This document shows positions 47,351-58,611 of a stretch of DNA of 64,000 bases, piece after piece (within the stretch, counting starts at the first letter, position 1; each line of letters opens with the position of its first letter). A model generated the notes under the pieces. The model was not told where the DNA came from, made no database searches, and worked only from the letters and a program-made list of their open reading frames with translations. This stretch comes from Blastomussa wellsi. Lineage: Eukaryota > Cnidaria > Anthozoa > Scleractinia > Plerogyridae. The stretch lies in contig OX393563.1 of NCBI GenBank assembly GCA_947652115.1, forward strand, positions 7,543,280-7,607,279, in the 5' to 3' direction. Both the position numbers and the translations under genes were made by a program.

Positions 47351-47672
47351 ATAACGTTTCGTAGAATACCTTAGAAGCATTACCAAGCATGCGCCTGGTT
47401 TTCAGGCAACACTTCAGTTCCAACGGGCATACCATAATTGATGTACAGGTTCGTAGCGCCAAGACCTGTGGCGGAAACAGAGCAAGAGGCAGGAGATGCG
47501 TCTCATTTTGCAACTTGAAACCTGCTTAAAAGGTGGCTCACAACAGTTCCCAGCACATTCCACCTCTTATGTAGGCTAACAGGACTGCTTTTCAGGCGAA
47601 CTAGAGTGCTGACTAGGCTAACCGAGCGCTAAACCACAAATAAATAATTATAGCTATATTACGTGGTATATT

Positions 47673-47882
47673 CAGCGTCGTGCGTTACGCGTTATTTTTC
47701 CTGATTGTAGTCACAGTGAAGGTTTAGCTAAAGCTGGCCTTACAACTCTGTATGATAGAAGGAGTACGCTATGTAAGGATCTCTTCAGTGACATTGATAC
47801 GCAAGGAAACCGTAAACTCAGTCACCTTCTGCCAGTGCGTTCTCAGCAGAAGACTGCAATCAACTTCAAGCAGTCTATTTAA
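47673..47882 (+). pseudogene. Non-LTR retrotransposon reverse transcriptase, C-terminal fragment
   Basis: An open stretch QRRALRVIFPD...AGLTTLYDRRSTLC...HLLP ending at TAA (47880-47882). The order Q-RRALR-IFPD, GL-L-RR-LC and K-LLP is the usual C-terminus of LINE-type reverse transcriptases. Nothing upstream continues it, so it is a 5'-truncated copy. Palindromic retroposon copy 2 has inserted at its stop codon. Confidence 0.6.
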
Positions 47883-47889
47883 TTTAGAG

Positions 47890-48328
47890 AGGGGCTAAGT
47901 TTCTAAAGAAACTGTGGTGCTGCGTCGATGGGAAGTATAACAATATAATTTGGTTTTATCAACTGGGTTGATTAAGAGTGAGGATTAAGAGTGCCGATTT
48001 GAAAAATAAATTTTTGTTCTAGAGTTTTGCGACTTTCCGTGCTTCCTTGGTGAAGGGAAAGGCCGCAGACTGCCATATGTTGCTTAGAATGATTTGGGAG
48101 ATTGAAGTGTATCAACGAACGCTTTTCATTCAACTAATTTATTCCGTTGTTTTCACGTTACCAGGCACCAACCAATAGCGAAGCTCCATCTTTCTGTATA
48201 TAAACAACACACGACCCGCAATTCCTTGATTCGCTCCGACTAAGGGCCAACGCTCGAAACATCAGCTCTTGAATCTCTTTACGGTGGCCAATTCACATTA
48301 TCAACCCAGTTGATAAAACCAAATTATA
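47890..48328. mobile_element. Palindromic retroposon copy 2, 14-bp target duplication
   Basis: Flanked by TATTTAATTTAGAG at 47876-47889 and 48329-48342. Left end GTTTCTAAAGAAACTGTGGT with TTTTATCAACTGGGTTGAT; right end CGAAACATCAGC...CAACCCAGTTGATAAAA, inverted to the left. About 240 bp of other sequence separates the arms, unlike copy 1. Confidence 0.75.
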
Positions 48329-48738
48329 TATTTAATTTAGAGTTCTTTTCTATCTAGCCAGGTATTTGGTACATGTAGGTGATGTCCGTAAGAGCGATTA
48401 TCGAATGAAAACTCAAGAAATCACTCAGGGATCAAGTGGGTGGGTGAGGGGTGGGGGGGGGGGTGTAAGGAGACCAAGGCCGCACTTCCATCTCAATTTC
48501 TCCCCTGAAAGTTTTGCATTTTGGTCGTGAATTACTGTAAACGTGCAATGGCCGATTAATACACCTTTTTCACTCAGGCAGTTTCTTTTCCCAATACAGA
48601 CCAAGTGAGTTCTCTAGAGAATTATTCTTTTCTTCATCTAAAAAATATTCATGCAAAAATTTCAAAATTTATAAGCAAGACTTCTCAAGAGTAGCATGAC
48701 ATGGTCTTTATGCACCATCATTTATGCAACCATACCAA

Positions 48739-48914
48739 AGCCCAGGGAGGGGCATAGGTGGGGATTTGACAGGAGTTATCGTCCCATAGTGAGGACTTTT
48801 GAGCATTTTAGTGGACTTTCTAGCAACATTTTTAGACTTTCAGTGACTCTTTTGAACAGGAAATCTCAGCTCAGTTTAAATGTTCTGCCTATGCCCGCCT
48901 CTCCCACCCCCAGC
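48739..48914. repeat. Copy related to the 53221 TIR element
   Basis: GGGAGGGGCATAGGTGGGGA at the left, GTTATCGTCCCATAGTGAGG next, and CTATGCCCGCCTCTCCCACC at the right, all matching 53221-53463 in order. Terminal bases are lost. Confidence 0.45.
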
Positions 48915-49011
48915 TGGGGCAACAAACCGCCCAAGTGAATAAGGTCTATTGCATGGGTGAGCAGGAGCAATATCATTTACGGGGGGGGCCTAGCCGGAAG
49001 CGAACAACTCT

Positions 49012-50599
49012 TCACTGCGAGATACTGCTTGATCTAACTTGGTCTGTTTTTCCTTGATCATCTACTTCTGATCGATTATATCGCTCTCGCCATAACAACA
49101 GCAATGGAATGCAAGTTGCGTAGGTTGCAAATGCACACCAATTGATCCACTTCAACCCAAGCTTGGGAAGCAATGGGAATATGTAAAACACCACAAGGGG
49201 AATGTTGAGGAACATTGTTAAGAATACGGATGTGATTCCTTCTGCAACAGGGTAAGCAGTCTCGACTGCCATCTCAAAAAATAATGGAACGGTTCCATTA
49301 GCAAAGAATCCTCCAGTGATAAAGACCAAGAACAGAGCAGCTTTGCAGTATGGGATGAGTCCTGCGCACATGGAAGCGAATAGCGCAAAGGATACGGTGG
49401 CTCCCACAAGGAGGACAAACTGAATGGCCTTCATGTGCCTGGATAAGTGGTCTGCTAGTCTGTGGAAATAAATGGTAGCCAGGAAGCTAAAAAATGCATG
49501 CAGATGAAAACACAACTATCCAATGAGTTTGATGTGCAATCAAGTCAGGTCTCTATCATGCGCCACATGGGCAGGTAACATCGGTATCCTTTACTAGTTA
49601 GCTGGGCTGTCATTAAGGACCATAACCCGTACACCTGTAACGGCTGAGTATGCTTGATTTTGATAGAATTCAACCACAAAGTAACACGTTTGCTACAGGT
49701 GTGGAGAACGAGGCTACAGGTGATGCAAAACTTAATGACAGCCCTGGTTAGGATCTCTTTCTTTCCTTCATTAGGTGAGTTTAGTTTGTCTGTTGTAAAC
49801 CTTGCTACAATAAGTCATAATTTTGAAAAATAAAAATTAAAACCCTTAAAGTTGAATGCAAAAATTAAACTCACATAGACAGTGAAATGCCTGATGCTAT
49901 CCCAGCCATTGAAGCACCAAATCCAAGCCAGCCAGCAGCCTTTTCTCCAATACCAAACTGAGACAAGTTTAAGTCTAAAATGGACATAATGCCAGTACAG
50001 ATGCCAAGGGTAACGCCATTAATGAAGACCAACAACCACAGCTGCTTATTATACATAAGACATTTAAAACCATATTTAAAATCCAGGCGATCAACTGATG
50101 CAGTAAAACTTGGTGGCAATTTAGGTTTAGTGGGGAAATGCACCAAAAGCACCAGTAAAATCAAAGCTGCTGCTCCCAACTCAATGTACATTAGATGCAT
50201 GATTTTATCCTTGAGATATGTTAACTGATCGTGACTCATATTGTTACGAATTTTGATATAGTCAATACTTTTACCAATGGCCCTATGATTGCCCACATCT
50301 GGAACTAACAGAGGACCAATGACAAATGACAAGCCTGTGCCAAAATAAGGAGACAGCGATGCGATTGCAGTTGATGTTGTACGCTGGTTAGGTGGAAACC
50401 ATGTGGCGGAGATAATGGGACCTAATGCCATGGCAAAAGGACCACCTATACTATTGAAAATTGCCCCAAGGTGAGTCAGCCATGTTTGTATTTGCAGATT
50501 ATACAGTGGGATAGCCTGAAGTCCTGCTGCTATCAAATTAACAGTTGCCAGAAGGAGGGCGCATACCCTCAAGCCTGCAAGAAAGTAATAAGGAAATAG

Positions 50600-50639
<40 letters not shown>

Positions 50640-53600
50640 CGGAAGTATAACAATATAGTTTGGTTTTATCAACTGGGTTGATAATGTGAATTGGCCACCG
50701 TAAAGAGATTCGAGAGCTGACATTTCAAGCGTTAGCCCTTCATCGGAGCAAATCAAGGAATTATTAATAAGGAAATAGTTTTGCAAGCATGTGGAAACTT
50801 GTTTAAGTTTCTATATGGCCTACATGGTTTTTATGCTTTGAATAAACAAGTAATCCAATTTTTTGTGGATTCCGCCAATTTTTGCCACAAAATAGAGGGT
50901 GTTCGAACACTCCGGACTCAGAGAAAGGAATTGCCCGAAGTGATGTCATTCATCACCAATCTTCGATTATGTGGTCAACTTCAGTGGGTGTGGCCAAAGA
51001 GGGAACTTTAAAGCTTAATTTGGGGATGAACAAAAGTGACGGAATCGAAAAATTTGCCGAGAATATTCTCATATTCATACTCATATTCTAGAGACACCAA
51101 AGCAAAAAAAATGCATAAAGTGCATAAATCACAAGGGGGAGCTTGTGATTTCTTTAATAAAATGTTTAAGAAATGTGTGCACTCAAACTCATGGCTGCAT
51201 GCATTATAACTTGATGAAGCAATAGGCCTTTTGCAACAGTTGGTCATGTGACGTGCTTTTCAAGAACACATGGATTTAGTCATTAGTAAAGCATAATGTT
51301 ATCAGAATGGACGTTAGAAATTAGAAGGATTTGTATGGGAAGAAGACGCTTTGCCCTCCAGTCACGCTTGAGTGGTTTTCCATGCAAATCCTTGTAATTT
51401 TACAAGTTTTCAAACAGCCATAAAATCTTTGCCTTTCAGTTTAAGAGTCTAGAATTTTCCATTCTTCCTAATATTTAACCCCTCGTTCTATCTCCAATAG
51501 TTATATGCCAGCAGCTTCCTTTTGTAGAGATTAATAACGGAAAAGGTTTCTGGAGGGCAAAGCTTCCTCACTTTCATAAAAACCTAATTTTTGCAATATT
51601 AAAATCGTCATTACATCTAAACAATGTGCATAACATTGGTCTGAAAATTTGTGTTCAGGCTATTTCAAATATGCTCTTTCCAGTTCTGAAATTCATTTAG
51701 CTGTAGCTAAAAGTTTAGAAATTATCGGTCACATGACCAACTGTTGCAAAATGCCTGTTGTGGGATGAAGGGTGCATGTTTTATGGAGATAAAATAAACT
51801 TGGCAAATTGTAGAGCAATCAATTAATTATATCCTGACAAATGAAGACTCCAGAACAGTCTGTTCATCAGCAGCCTCTTGGTAGTTGTTAAAGGCTAACT
51901 TCAGACTAGCAAGTACGGTCACAGGAATGAACATTTCTGCCAAATTAATTTAAATGCACACTGTGACAGCAACAGTCGTGGTACTGAACCTGGGGGGGAC
52001 TATGCCCACAAATTTTTGTTTGGGGGGACTGCAGCCCCCCTGACCACCCCCACTGCTGCCAACGAAATACTCCAGCTGAGGGGAGATGTTATTGTTTTAA
52101 CAAAGATAGAATAGAATACACAAAACTCTGTCAAGGTGTGCTATTAGATATCCAATTCCATTTTCACTTGTGTGGAAACGAGCGATTCAAGACAAATTCT
52201 ATGCTGTAACAAGGGTGGCTCTTCAATCCACCGTAAGTACAAAGACGGTGACTGGTATATTCTTTGCACGCAAAAACCTTAAAAATGCTCATAAAAATAC
52301 AAAGAAAAACCCCTAAACTTTCAAACTCGGCAAGAGCAATGTTGTTACTACAGAAACGAATTTCATAAAATTGTAACTTTCAATATACTTCGTGGGCTGA
52401 GTTAGGGTTGCAAGGTATTGTGGTTAAAAATGTACAGTCTTCATCTTTTTACCTACGGTGGATTACTCTTCCCTCATAAAAAAAGGAATAAATCCCGGGG
52501 AGACATGCATATGAAAGGGACGGGGATGCTCGTCAAAAATTTTGGACTAAGCCCTTAAAGGATACAGAGAAATTATTAAAAATGCATGGAAGCAAGTAAT
52601 ACTTCATGTAACAAAAGTCAAATTACAGCCTCTCTGTGTGGATGAGTCAAAACAACAAAATGCCACAATGAAACCACGAAACGCCATAATGAAACAACAA
52701 ACGGCAAATGGTCAGTGATGAGCCGAACACGTAAAACCAGGGACCGTGGAGCATATTTGCGATTTGGGGGTTGATGCAAATGCCTATTTAGGCATTTGTA
52801 GCGCATTGACGGGGCAAGCCATTTTTAGCCAAAAATGCATCCCAATACACCAGACCCAGTGAATCATTTTATTACTGCATATCTTTGAGAGCAGTAAAAT
52901 GGCAATTTTTCAATTGGGTAAATTTAATGTTTGTCCCATACAACTATTGGTCCTCCGTTCCTGAAAACGACATGTCGGAGAGGCCAGCCGATGAGACGAA
53001 CTCACGGAGCGATGTGCCAACTTCTCAAAACGCCAAGGCGAACTGGCAATTCGGAAAACAATAACTTGGCTAGAAGAATTGGTGTGCGGAAACTACGAAA
53101 CGCCATAACGAAACGATGAGTCGAACATTTTGTCCATGATCTTCCTTCAAATGTTCGTAACTTGCATGCACAGCATGAGTTAAAACTCTGCCATGTCATC
53201 TAAATCCAGATTTATGCACCTATCAATGTTAAGCCACTGGGAGGGAGGCCGGGCATAGGCGGGGCATTCGAACTGAGCTGACAGTTTCTGTTCAAATGCC
53301 CTACCCTAGGGCATTTGTGGATTTTCAAAATTAAATGTAACTAAAAATAAAAAAACATGTTGTTAGAAAGACCATAAAAACGGTCAAAAGTCCCCACTAC
53401 GGGACGATAACTACTTTCAAATACCCACCTATGCCCCCCACCCCCAGCGGCTTAACATTGATACAGTAGGGGCATTATATTTTAACGCATACGGACACTT
53501 TGTCTCCGAAATCTATTATAATATTAAATAAAAAATAAAGACGCATAGCAGTTTAACAGTGTTTTCAAACTGAAGGTTTCTCACCTTTGGCATCCATCAA

Positions 53601-53894
53601 CCAAGAAGCCGGTAAAAACACCACGACAAACAAAATCGGACCCCAGGCAACTAGCAAGGTCAAAGTTGTATCGCTCCAGCCAAACACAACTTGTAACGTA
53701 CCTTGAATCGGGCTCCAAGTGTTCCATTTCAACCCATTCACAGCAGAACATATGGAATAGATGAGAAGAATATACCACCTGCGTTTGAAAATCCTGAACT
53801 TATCTTGATGAATGGGGTCGACTATTGAGCCATATCGTACATCAATAGCCGCAGAATTGACTAAAATGTTCGTCTTCTCTTGAAGTAAACCCAT
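49012..53894 (-). CDS. SLC49A4: SLC49A4 (DIRC2), major facilitator family transporter
   Basis: Three exons, 5' to 3': 53585-53894, 49875-50574, 49012-49486, phases 1 and 2 matching, 494 codons plus TGA against about 478 in human. The ATG at 53894 (MGLLQEKTN) is the first one in frame; codons before it lack ATG. The product begins with a cytosolic tail, then FKRRWYILLIYSICSA, WNTWSPIQGTLQVVFGW, LLVAWGPILFV, FLPASWLMDAKG, continues with several hydrophobic helices (about 12 in all), ATWFPPNQRTTSTAIASL, and ends with GTVPLFFEMAVETAYPVAEG and NWCAFATY, typical of the SLC49 family near the end of the protein. The family member is a lysosomal transporter in vertebrates (pyridoxine has been reported as substrate). 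The first intron is 3 kb; a retroposon has inserted directly upstream of exon 2. Confidence 0.92.
50600..50764 (+). mobile_element. Retroposon copy 3 at SLC49A4 splice site, 14-bp target duplication
   Basis: A 165-bp single-orientation copy flanked by TAATAAGGAAATAG at 50586-50599 and 50765-50778. It begins GGGGGTAAGTTTCTAAAGAA and carries TTTTATCAACTGGGTTGATA, then GCTGACATTTCAAGCGTTAG. It is the shortest copy and shows the unit without the inverted half. It lies 26 bp from exon 2 of SLC49A4. Confidence 0.75.
50779..53220. other. SLC49A4 first intron, unassigned
   Basis: No gene is recognisable. Short related motifs (ACGAAACGCCATAAYGAAAC at about 52677 and 53096) repeat at both ends of 52600-53120 and may mark an old element. 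Confidence 0.35.
53221..53463. mobile_element. TIR element in SLC49A4 intron
   Basis: TATCAATGTTAAGCCACTGG at the left mirrors CAGCGGCTTAACATTGATA at the right; GGCATAGGCGGGGCATT mirrors ACCCACCTATGCCCC. The outermost TA may be the duplicated target. Related to 48739-48914. Confidence 0.55.
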
Positions 53895-54503
53895 GATACA
53901 GTAGATCGGTTGGTTCAATACAGCTGACACCACAGTGGTAGATTTTCTTGAAGAAGGGTTTGTGTTACACACGAATATTTTGAATATTTTTTTCACTGCA
54001 GGTCTTCGCTGTTCATATCTGCCTCAGCACTATGTTTCAGCTCAGCTGGTCCTCTTTTCTCTACTACATATGTGAAAGCTGTTACGATTCAGACTGCTAA
54101 ATAGGGCGAAAATGTTAAAATACGAGACTAGAGTAAATTGTAGATGGCAATACGGAGTCCACAATCCATACTTCCACAGTCAAGTCACGTCACGTCTGAA
54201 CGGCGGTGGTCAGCGGTTTTATTCAACGTGATAGCATAGTCAGGAATAGGGAATAGGTCCGCTATGCGTACTTGCGTTTTAATGAACAGGAAAGTGGCCC
54301 TGCGCGACATTTCAAAAGGAATAGGGAACAGAGCCGTTATTTTCCTTGTATTAAGTACTGGTCCTGAAGAAAACTAGCTCTGCTAGTTGAAATATTGGCC
54401 AATAAATTTTGCCCTTTTGCTGTAGTACCAGCCTTGCAATCAATTTGGTTTTATAGTTTCAAGGGCGTAGCTGGAGGGGGGGGGGGAGTCCTGGGGTGCC
54501 CGT

Positions 54504-54623
54504 TGTTTCAAGATACGCGAACTTCCGGTGTTCGCCATAGTTTCCGGTTTGTATAAACTGTCAATCAAATAAACGTGGTTGAGCTTTTCTCAAAAATGGC
54601 GTGTTCTCTGTGAAACACAAACA
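54504..54623 (+). repeat. Gypsy element 2, 5' LTR
   Basis: 120 bp, the same by eye as 58251-58370; contains AAACTGTCAATCAAATAAA, with an AATAAA that could act as poly(A) signal. Confidence 0.88.
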
Positions 54624-54734
54624 TGGTGTCAGAGTAAAAGCGCAAGGAAAAACGGTCTTCGCAACTGTAAAAGTCACCGTAACTCATAAAAAAAAAAGCC
54701 GTTAAAACGCAGGTCTAAGAAGACGAAAGCACTT

Positions 54735-56897
54735 TTGGCAACAGAGTTACGAAAACAAGACGAAATACGAAGAAGACATGCCTCCACCCGGCGAAAGTTC
54801 GTCAGAACAACAAGCGCCGAGCGCTCCGAGCGCTCCAGTTTTGAATTTTACTTCGAACTTAAAATTGAAGAAGTCTCCAGCGTGAAGACGGCAGGCAAGC
54901 AACTCAACGCCAAGATAATCTTTTCAGACACAGAAGAGTTGTACAACACCGAACTGGAATGCCAGCTAGACACCGGCGCCACGTGCAACGTGATGAGCCT
55001 GCGCGACCTGGCCGTCATAAGCCAAACAGGAGATCCCCCACTGAGAAGTAGTAAAGTGAAGCTCAAGTTGATAATAAGAGATAATAAGACCCAAAAGTTG
55101 GACTTTCAGATTGTTGAGACTGTAAACAAGCCTCTTCTATCCGCGGAAACATGTGTGAAGCTGGGACTGTTGAAGCTTTCCTTGACAGGTACAGCGCAAG
55201 TAAACAGTATGGGTACAGAGCCAGTAAAGTCTAGTGTCCCACTAACCAGAGAGAAAATTCTAGCTGACTACAAAGATGTGTTCGAAGGACTTGGTCACAT
55301 AGGAGAGTCCAGCACCTTTGTTATCGACCCAAACCATCCCCCAGTGCAGCACGCGCCCAGGCGGATACCTGTAACTCTACAAAAGGAAGTCAAGGAGAAG
55401 ATCGCAGAGTTGGAGAAGAAAGGCATCATTCAAAAGGTTACCGACCCCACAGATTGGATCAGCAGTATGGTTATCGTGTCCAAGCCAGGAAAGATAAGAA
55501 TTTGTCTCGACCCCCGAGATTTGAACAAGGCAATCCAGAGACCCAAGTATCAGATGCCAACATTAGAAGAGATACTCCCAAAACTCAGCAAAGCGAAAGT
55601 ATTTACCACCCTTGATGCGAAAGATGGGTTTTACCAGATCGGATTAGATGAAGAGAGCAGTAAGAAAACAACTTTCTGGACTCCATTTGGTAGATACAGA
55701 TATCTAAGGATGCCATTTGGTATTAGCGTGGCTCCCGAAGAGTTTGAGTGTAAGCTACACTCAAAGCTTACCGGATTAGAAGGCGTCGAAATTCTTCGAG
55801 ATGATCTACTAGTAGTCGGATATGGAGATACCCAGGAAGAAGCAGATGCCAACCACGATGAAAACCTCAGAAAACTCCTAGACAGAGCCAGAGAAGTCAA
55901 ACTCAAGCTGAACAGCAAGAAGATGAACTTGAAGAAACCCCAAGTTAAGTTCATGGGCCATGTTATTAGTAAAGATGGTCTCAAGCCAGACCCAGACAAA
56001 GTCAACGCAGTGGAAAACATGCCCAAGCCAACATGTAAGAAAGAGACTCTTAGTCTACTGGGTTTCATCAACTATCTGGCCAAATTCTTACCAAGACTAT
56101 CTGAAGCAGCACAGCCGTTGAGAAATCTGACCCTGACCAACGCCCAGTTTATATGGTCTGAGCAACACGACAAGGCGTTCGATGAAGTGAAGAAGTTGGT
56201 AGCAAACCATCCAGTACTCAAGTATTACGACATCAATGACGAGGTTACTATTCAGTGCGATGCCAGCGAGCGAGGTCTTGGTGCGACACTCCTCCAGAAC
56301 GGACAGCCAGTTGCCTTCGCATCGCGAACACTGTCTGCAGTTGAACAACGGTACGCACAAATAGAGAAAGAATGTTTGGCCATCGTGTTCGGTTGCCAAA
56401 AGTTCTCACAGTACATCACAAGACGAGAGAAAGTCACCGTCGAATCAGATCATAAGCCGCTACAGTCAATATTCAAGAAATCGCTTCTGTGTGCGCCAAG
56501 CCGTCTCCAAAGAATGATGCTTCGGCTACAAAGATACAACCTTGAAGTGGTCTATAAACCAGGAACGCAGATGTTCGTGGCCGATCACCTGTCCAGAGCT
56601 TTCCTGAAAGATACAGGCCCAGAGGATGAAGAGTTTCAAGTTTTCGCTCTGGAGCTGGAAGCGATGAACCCGTTTGATACCATCAAGATAAGTAGTGAGA
56701 GACTTCCCCAGCTTCAAAAGGCCACCGAACAAGACCCGGTCCTGCAAACTCTCAAAACTACAATTCTGATTGGTTGGCCAGAGAGGAGAGAAGAAGTACC
56801 AGTCCAGATTAGAGAATTTTGGAATTACAGAGAAGAACTAACACTTCACAACGGCATCATTTTCAAGAATCAGCGAGTCCTCATTCCAAAGCTTTAA
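54735..56897 (+). pseudogene. Pol part 1: protease, reverse transcriptase, RNase H
   Basis: A 720-codon open frame without an ATG at its start. Protease LDTGATCNVMS is at about residues 78-88. Reverse transcriptase has RICLDPRDLNKAI and TLDAKDGFYQI, and the catalytic box is ILRDDLLVVG, with RDD replacing the usual YVDD. RNase H reads QCDASERGLGATLL and ESDHKPLQSIF. The frame stops at 56895-56897, just before the integrase zinc finger, where the reading continues one frame over. Upstream of residue 40 the sequence is gag/leader read out of frame. Confidence 0.85.
54778..54885 (+). pseudogene. Gag N-terminal remnant of Gypsy element 2
   Basis: The ATG at 54778 opens 35 codons (MPPPGESSSEQQAPSAPSAP...) before TGA at 54883. 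This Pro/Ser/Gln-rich start looks like a Gag N-terminus and is in a different frame from the pol ORF that overlaps it. It is probably what is left of gag after an internal deletion fused it to pol. Confidence 0.45.
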
Positions 56898-58030
56898 GGC
56901 CAGAACTGACCGCAAGAGCTCATTCCAGTCACCAAGGAATTGAAGCCTGTCTACGAAGAGCAAAAGATGTAGTCTTCTGGCCCTCCATGACCAAAGACAT
57001 CAAAGAAGCTGTTGAGAAATGTGAGATATGCGCAGCATTCCAAGCGAAGAACGTCAAGCAGCCAATGCAGACACATGAAATACCTGATCGTCCATGGAGC
57101 AGAGTGTCGTCAGACCTGTTCACTCTGAACGGCAAGGAGTACATTGTGCTTGCAGACAGCTACTCAGATTTCATAGAAGTTGGCGAGTTAAAAGGCACAA
57201 CTGCGAGTTACATCATAGAGTTCCTCAAAGGTCAATTCAGTCGCCATGGCATACCCGATGTATTTGTCACCGACAATGGGCCACAGTACTGCTGCCGAGA
57301 GTTCACAGAGTTTTCCAGAGAATGGGAGTTTAAACACGTGACGTCATCACCTAAACATGCCAAATCCAATGGCAAGGCCGAATCTGCAGTCAAAATGGCC
57401 AAGAAGATTTTCAAGAAAGCTCACAGGGACAGCAAAGACCCATGGCTTGCGTTATTGGATCAACGGAACACACCAACACAAGGTGTGAACTCTAGCCCTG
57501 TACAGAGATTGATGTCCCGGAGAACACGTACATTGTTACCAGTATCAGCGAATCTTCTGTACCCCAGAGTAGAAGAAGGAGTCAAAGAGAAGTTGAAGGC
57601 CAAGAGGCTGACAGCTAAAGGCTATTAGGATAGAAGTGCCAAGGTGCTACCAGAGCTTGAAATAGGCCAAGAAGTTAGAGTAGCTGGTCAGCGAAACAAA
57701 GTCTGGGAAGCTGGCACCTGTGTCCAGAAGCTATCAGACCGCTCATACCTTGTTGAAGTCAATGGAAACACACTACGTCGAAACAGACAGGCATTGAGGC
57801 CCAAGAAAGACACCCAAATGATTTGTGAGACTACTATTGCTGAAACAAAACCATCCTCATCTGTGCCTGCAGAGACAGAAGGACAAACAGCATTGAGGAG
57901 TACTAATCACAGTGATGTGACCACACCAGTTAAAGTCAGCGATACCCCACAGCAGAATCTTAGTGTGCCACTGAAGTCAACCCGTACCAGAATTGTGAAG
58001 GCACCCGTGAGATTCAAGGACTATGTCTGA
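56898..58030 (+). pseudogene. Pol part 2: integrase, with internal stop
   Basis: Frame shifted relative to part 1. Contains the integrase zinc finger (HSSHQGIEACL...CEICAAF), the core motifs SSDLFTLNGKEY, VTDNGPQYC and SNGKAESAV, and a C-terminal chromatin/DNA-binding region from 57629 on (QEVRVAGQRNKVWEAG) ending TGA at 58028-58030. An in-frame TAG at 57626-57628 divides core from C-terminal domain. Described only as broken; no repair is proposed. Confidence 0.82.
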
Positions 58031-58250
58031 GCGTCTAAACCAGTTATGGACACTGAACATGAGACACTGAACATTGAGACACTTTTTTTTGTTGTTGTTG
58101 TTGTTTATTTGCTTTTATTTTTACTAGCATGAAGCTGTTACATGTACAAGCAGATATTTGTTAAGTGCATTTTGGACACTTGTCATGATTAGGTCCTTAT
58201 TGTTATTTTTGTTTTTATTTTTCTTTTTTTTTTAAAAAAAAAGGGGAAGA

Positions 58251-58370
58251 TGTTTCAAGATACGCGAACTTCCGGTGTTCGCCATAGTTTCCGGTTTGTA
58301 TAAACTGTCAATCAAATAAACGTGGTTGAGCTTTTCTCAAAAATGGCGTGTTCTCTGTGAAACACAAACA
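58251..58370 (+). repeat. Gypsy element 2, 3' LTR
   Basis: 120 bp, preceded by a T-rich then purine-rich tract (58200-58250), same sequence by eye as the 5' LTR. Confidence 0.88.
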
Positions 58371-58611
58371 CCCGTGAGCCCACTTTGTGAGACTATCAAA
58401 GTAAACAACATTCAGGTGGCGAAAACGCGCGAATCCGAAGAATCAACATAGTGACATACAGTGTGAACCCCCCCCCCCCCCTTGGAAAATCCTAGCTACT
58501 CCCCTGAGTTTTCATTTGGAATCTAGATATCCTAAAATGTAACATGCATATACTATATTTCTAGTTGTATATTTAAAAATATTGTAAGATGTTTTGTTTT
58601 TAACTGAACAG

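Larger units (their letters stand above)
54504..58370 (+). mobile_element. Gypsy/Ty3-type element 2, gag-deleted, identical LTRs
   Basis: A 3867-bp element with 120-bp LTRs (54504-54623, 58251-58370), which look identical, each TGTTTC...CAAACA. The 5-bp duplication CCCGT lies at 54499-54503 and 58371-58375. The primer site TGGTGTCAGAGTAAAAGCGC follows the 5' LTR and a purine tract AAAAAGGGGAAGA precedes the 3' LTR. Only about 110 bp separate the primer site from the pol frame, so nearly all gag is gone. Pol is broken by a one-base frame change near 56895 and an in-frame TAG at 57626-57628. It lies between SLC49A4 and a small plus-strand gene. Confidence 0.9.

Noticed and set aside
53895..53996. 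N-terminal extension of SLC49A4 upstream of 53894
   Set aside because: The open frame continues but has no ATG; the MGLLQEKTN start gives a length near that of the family.
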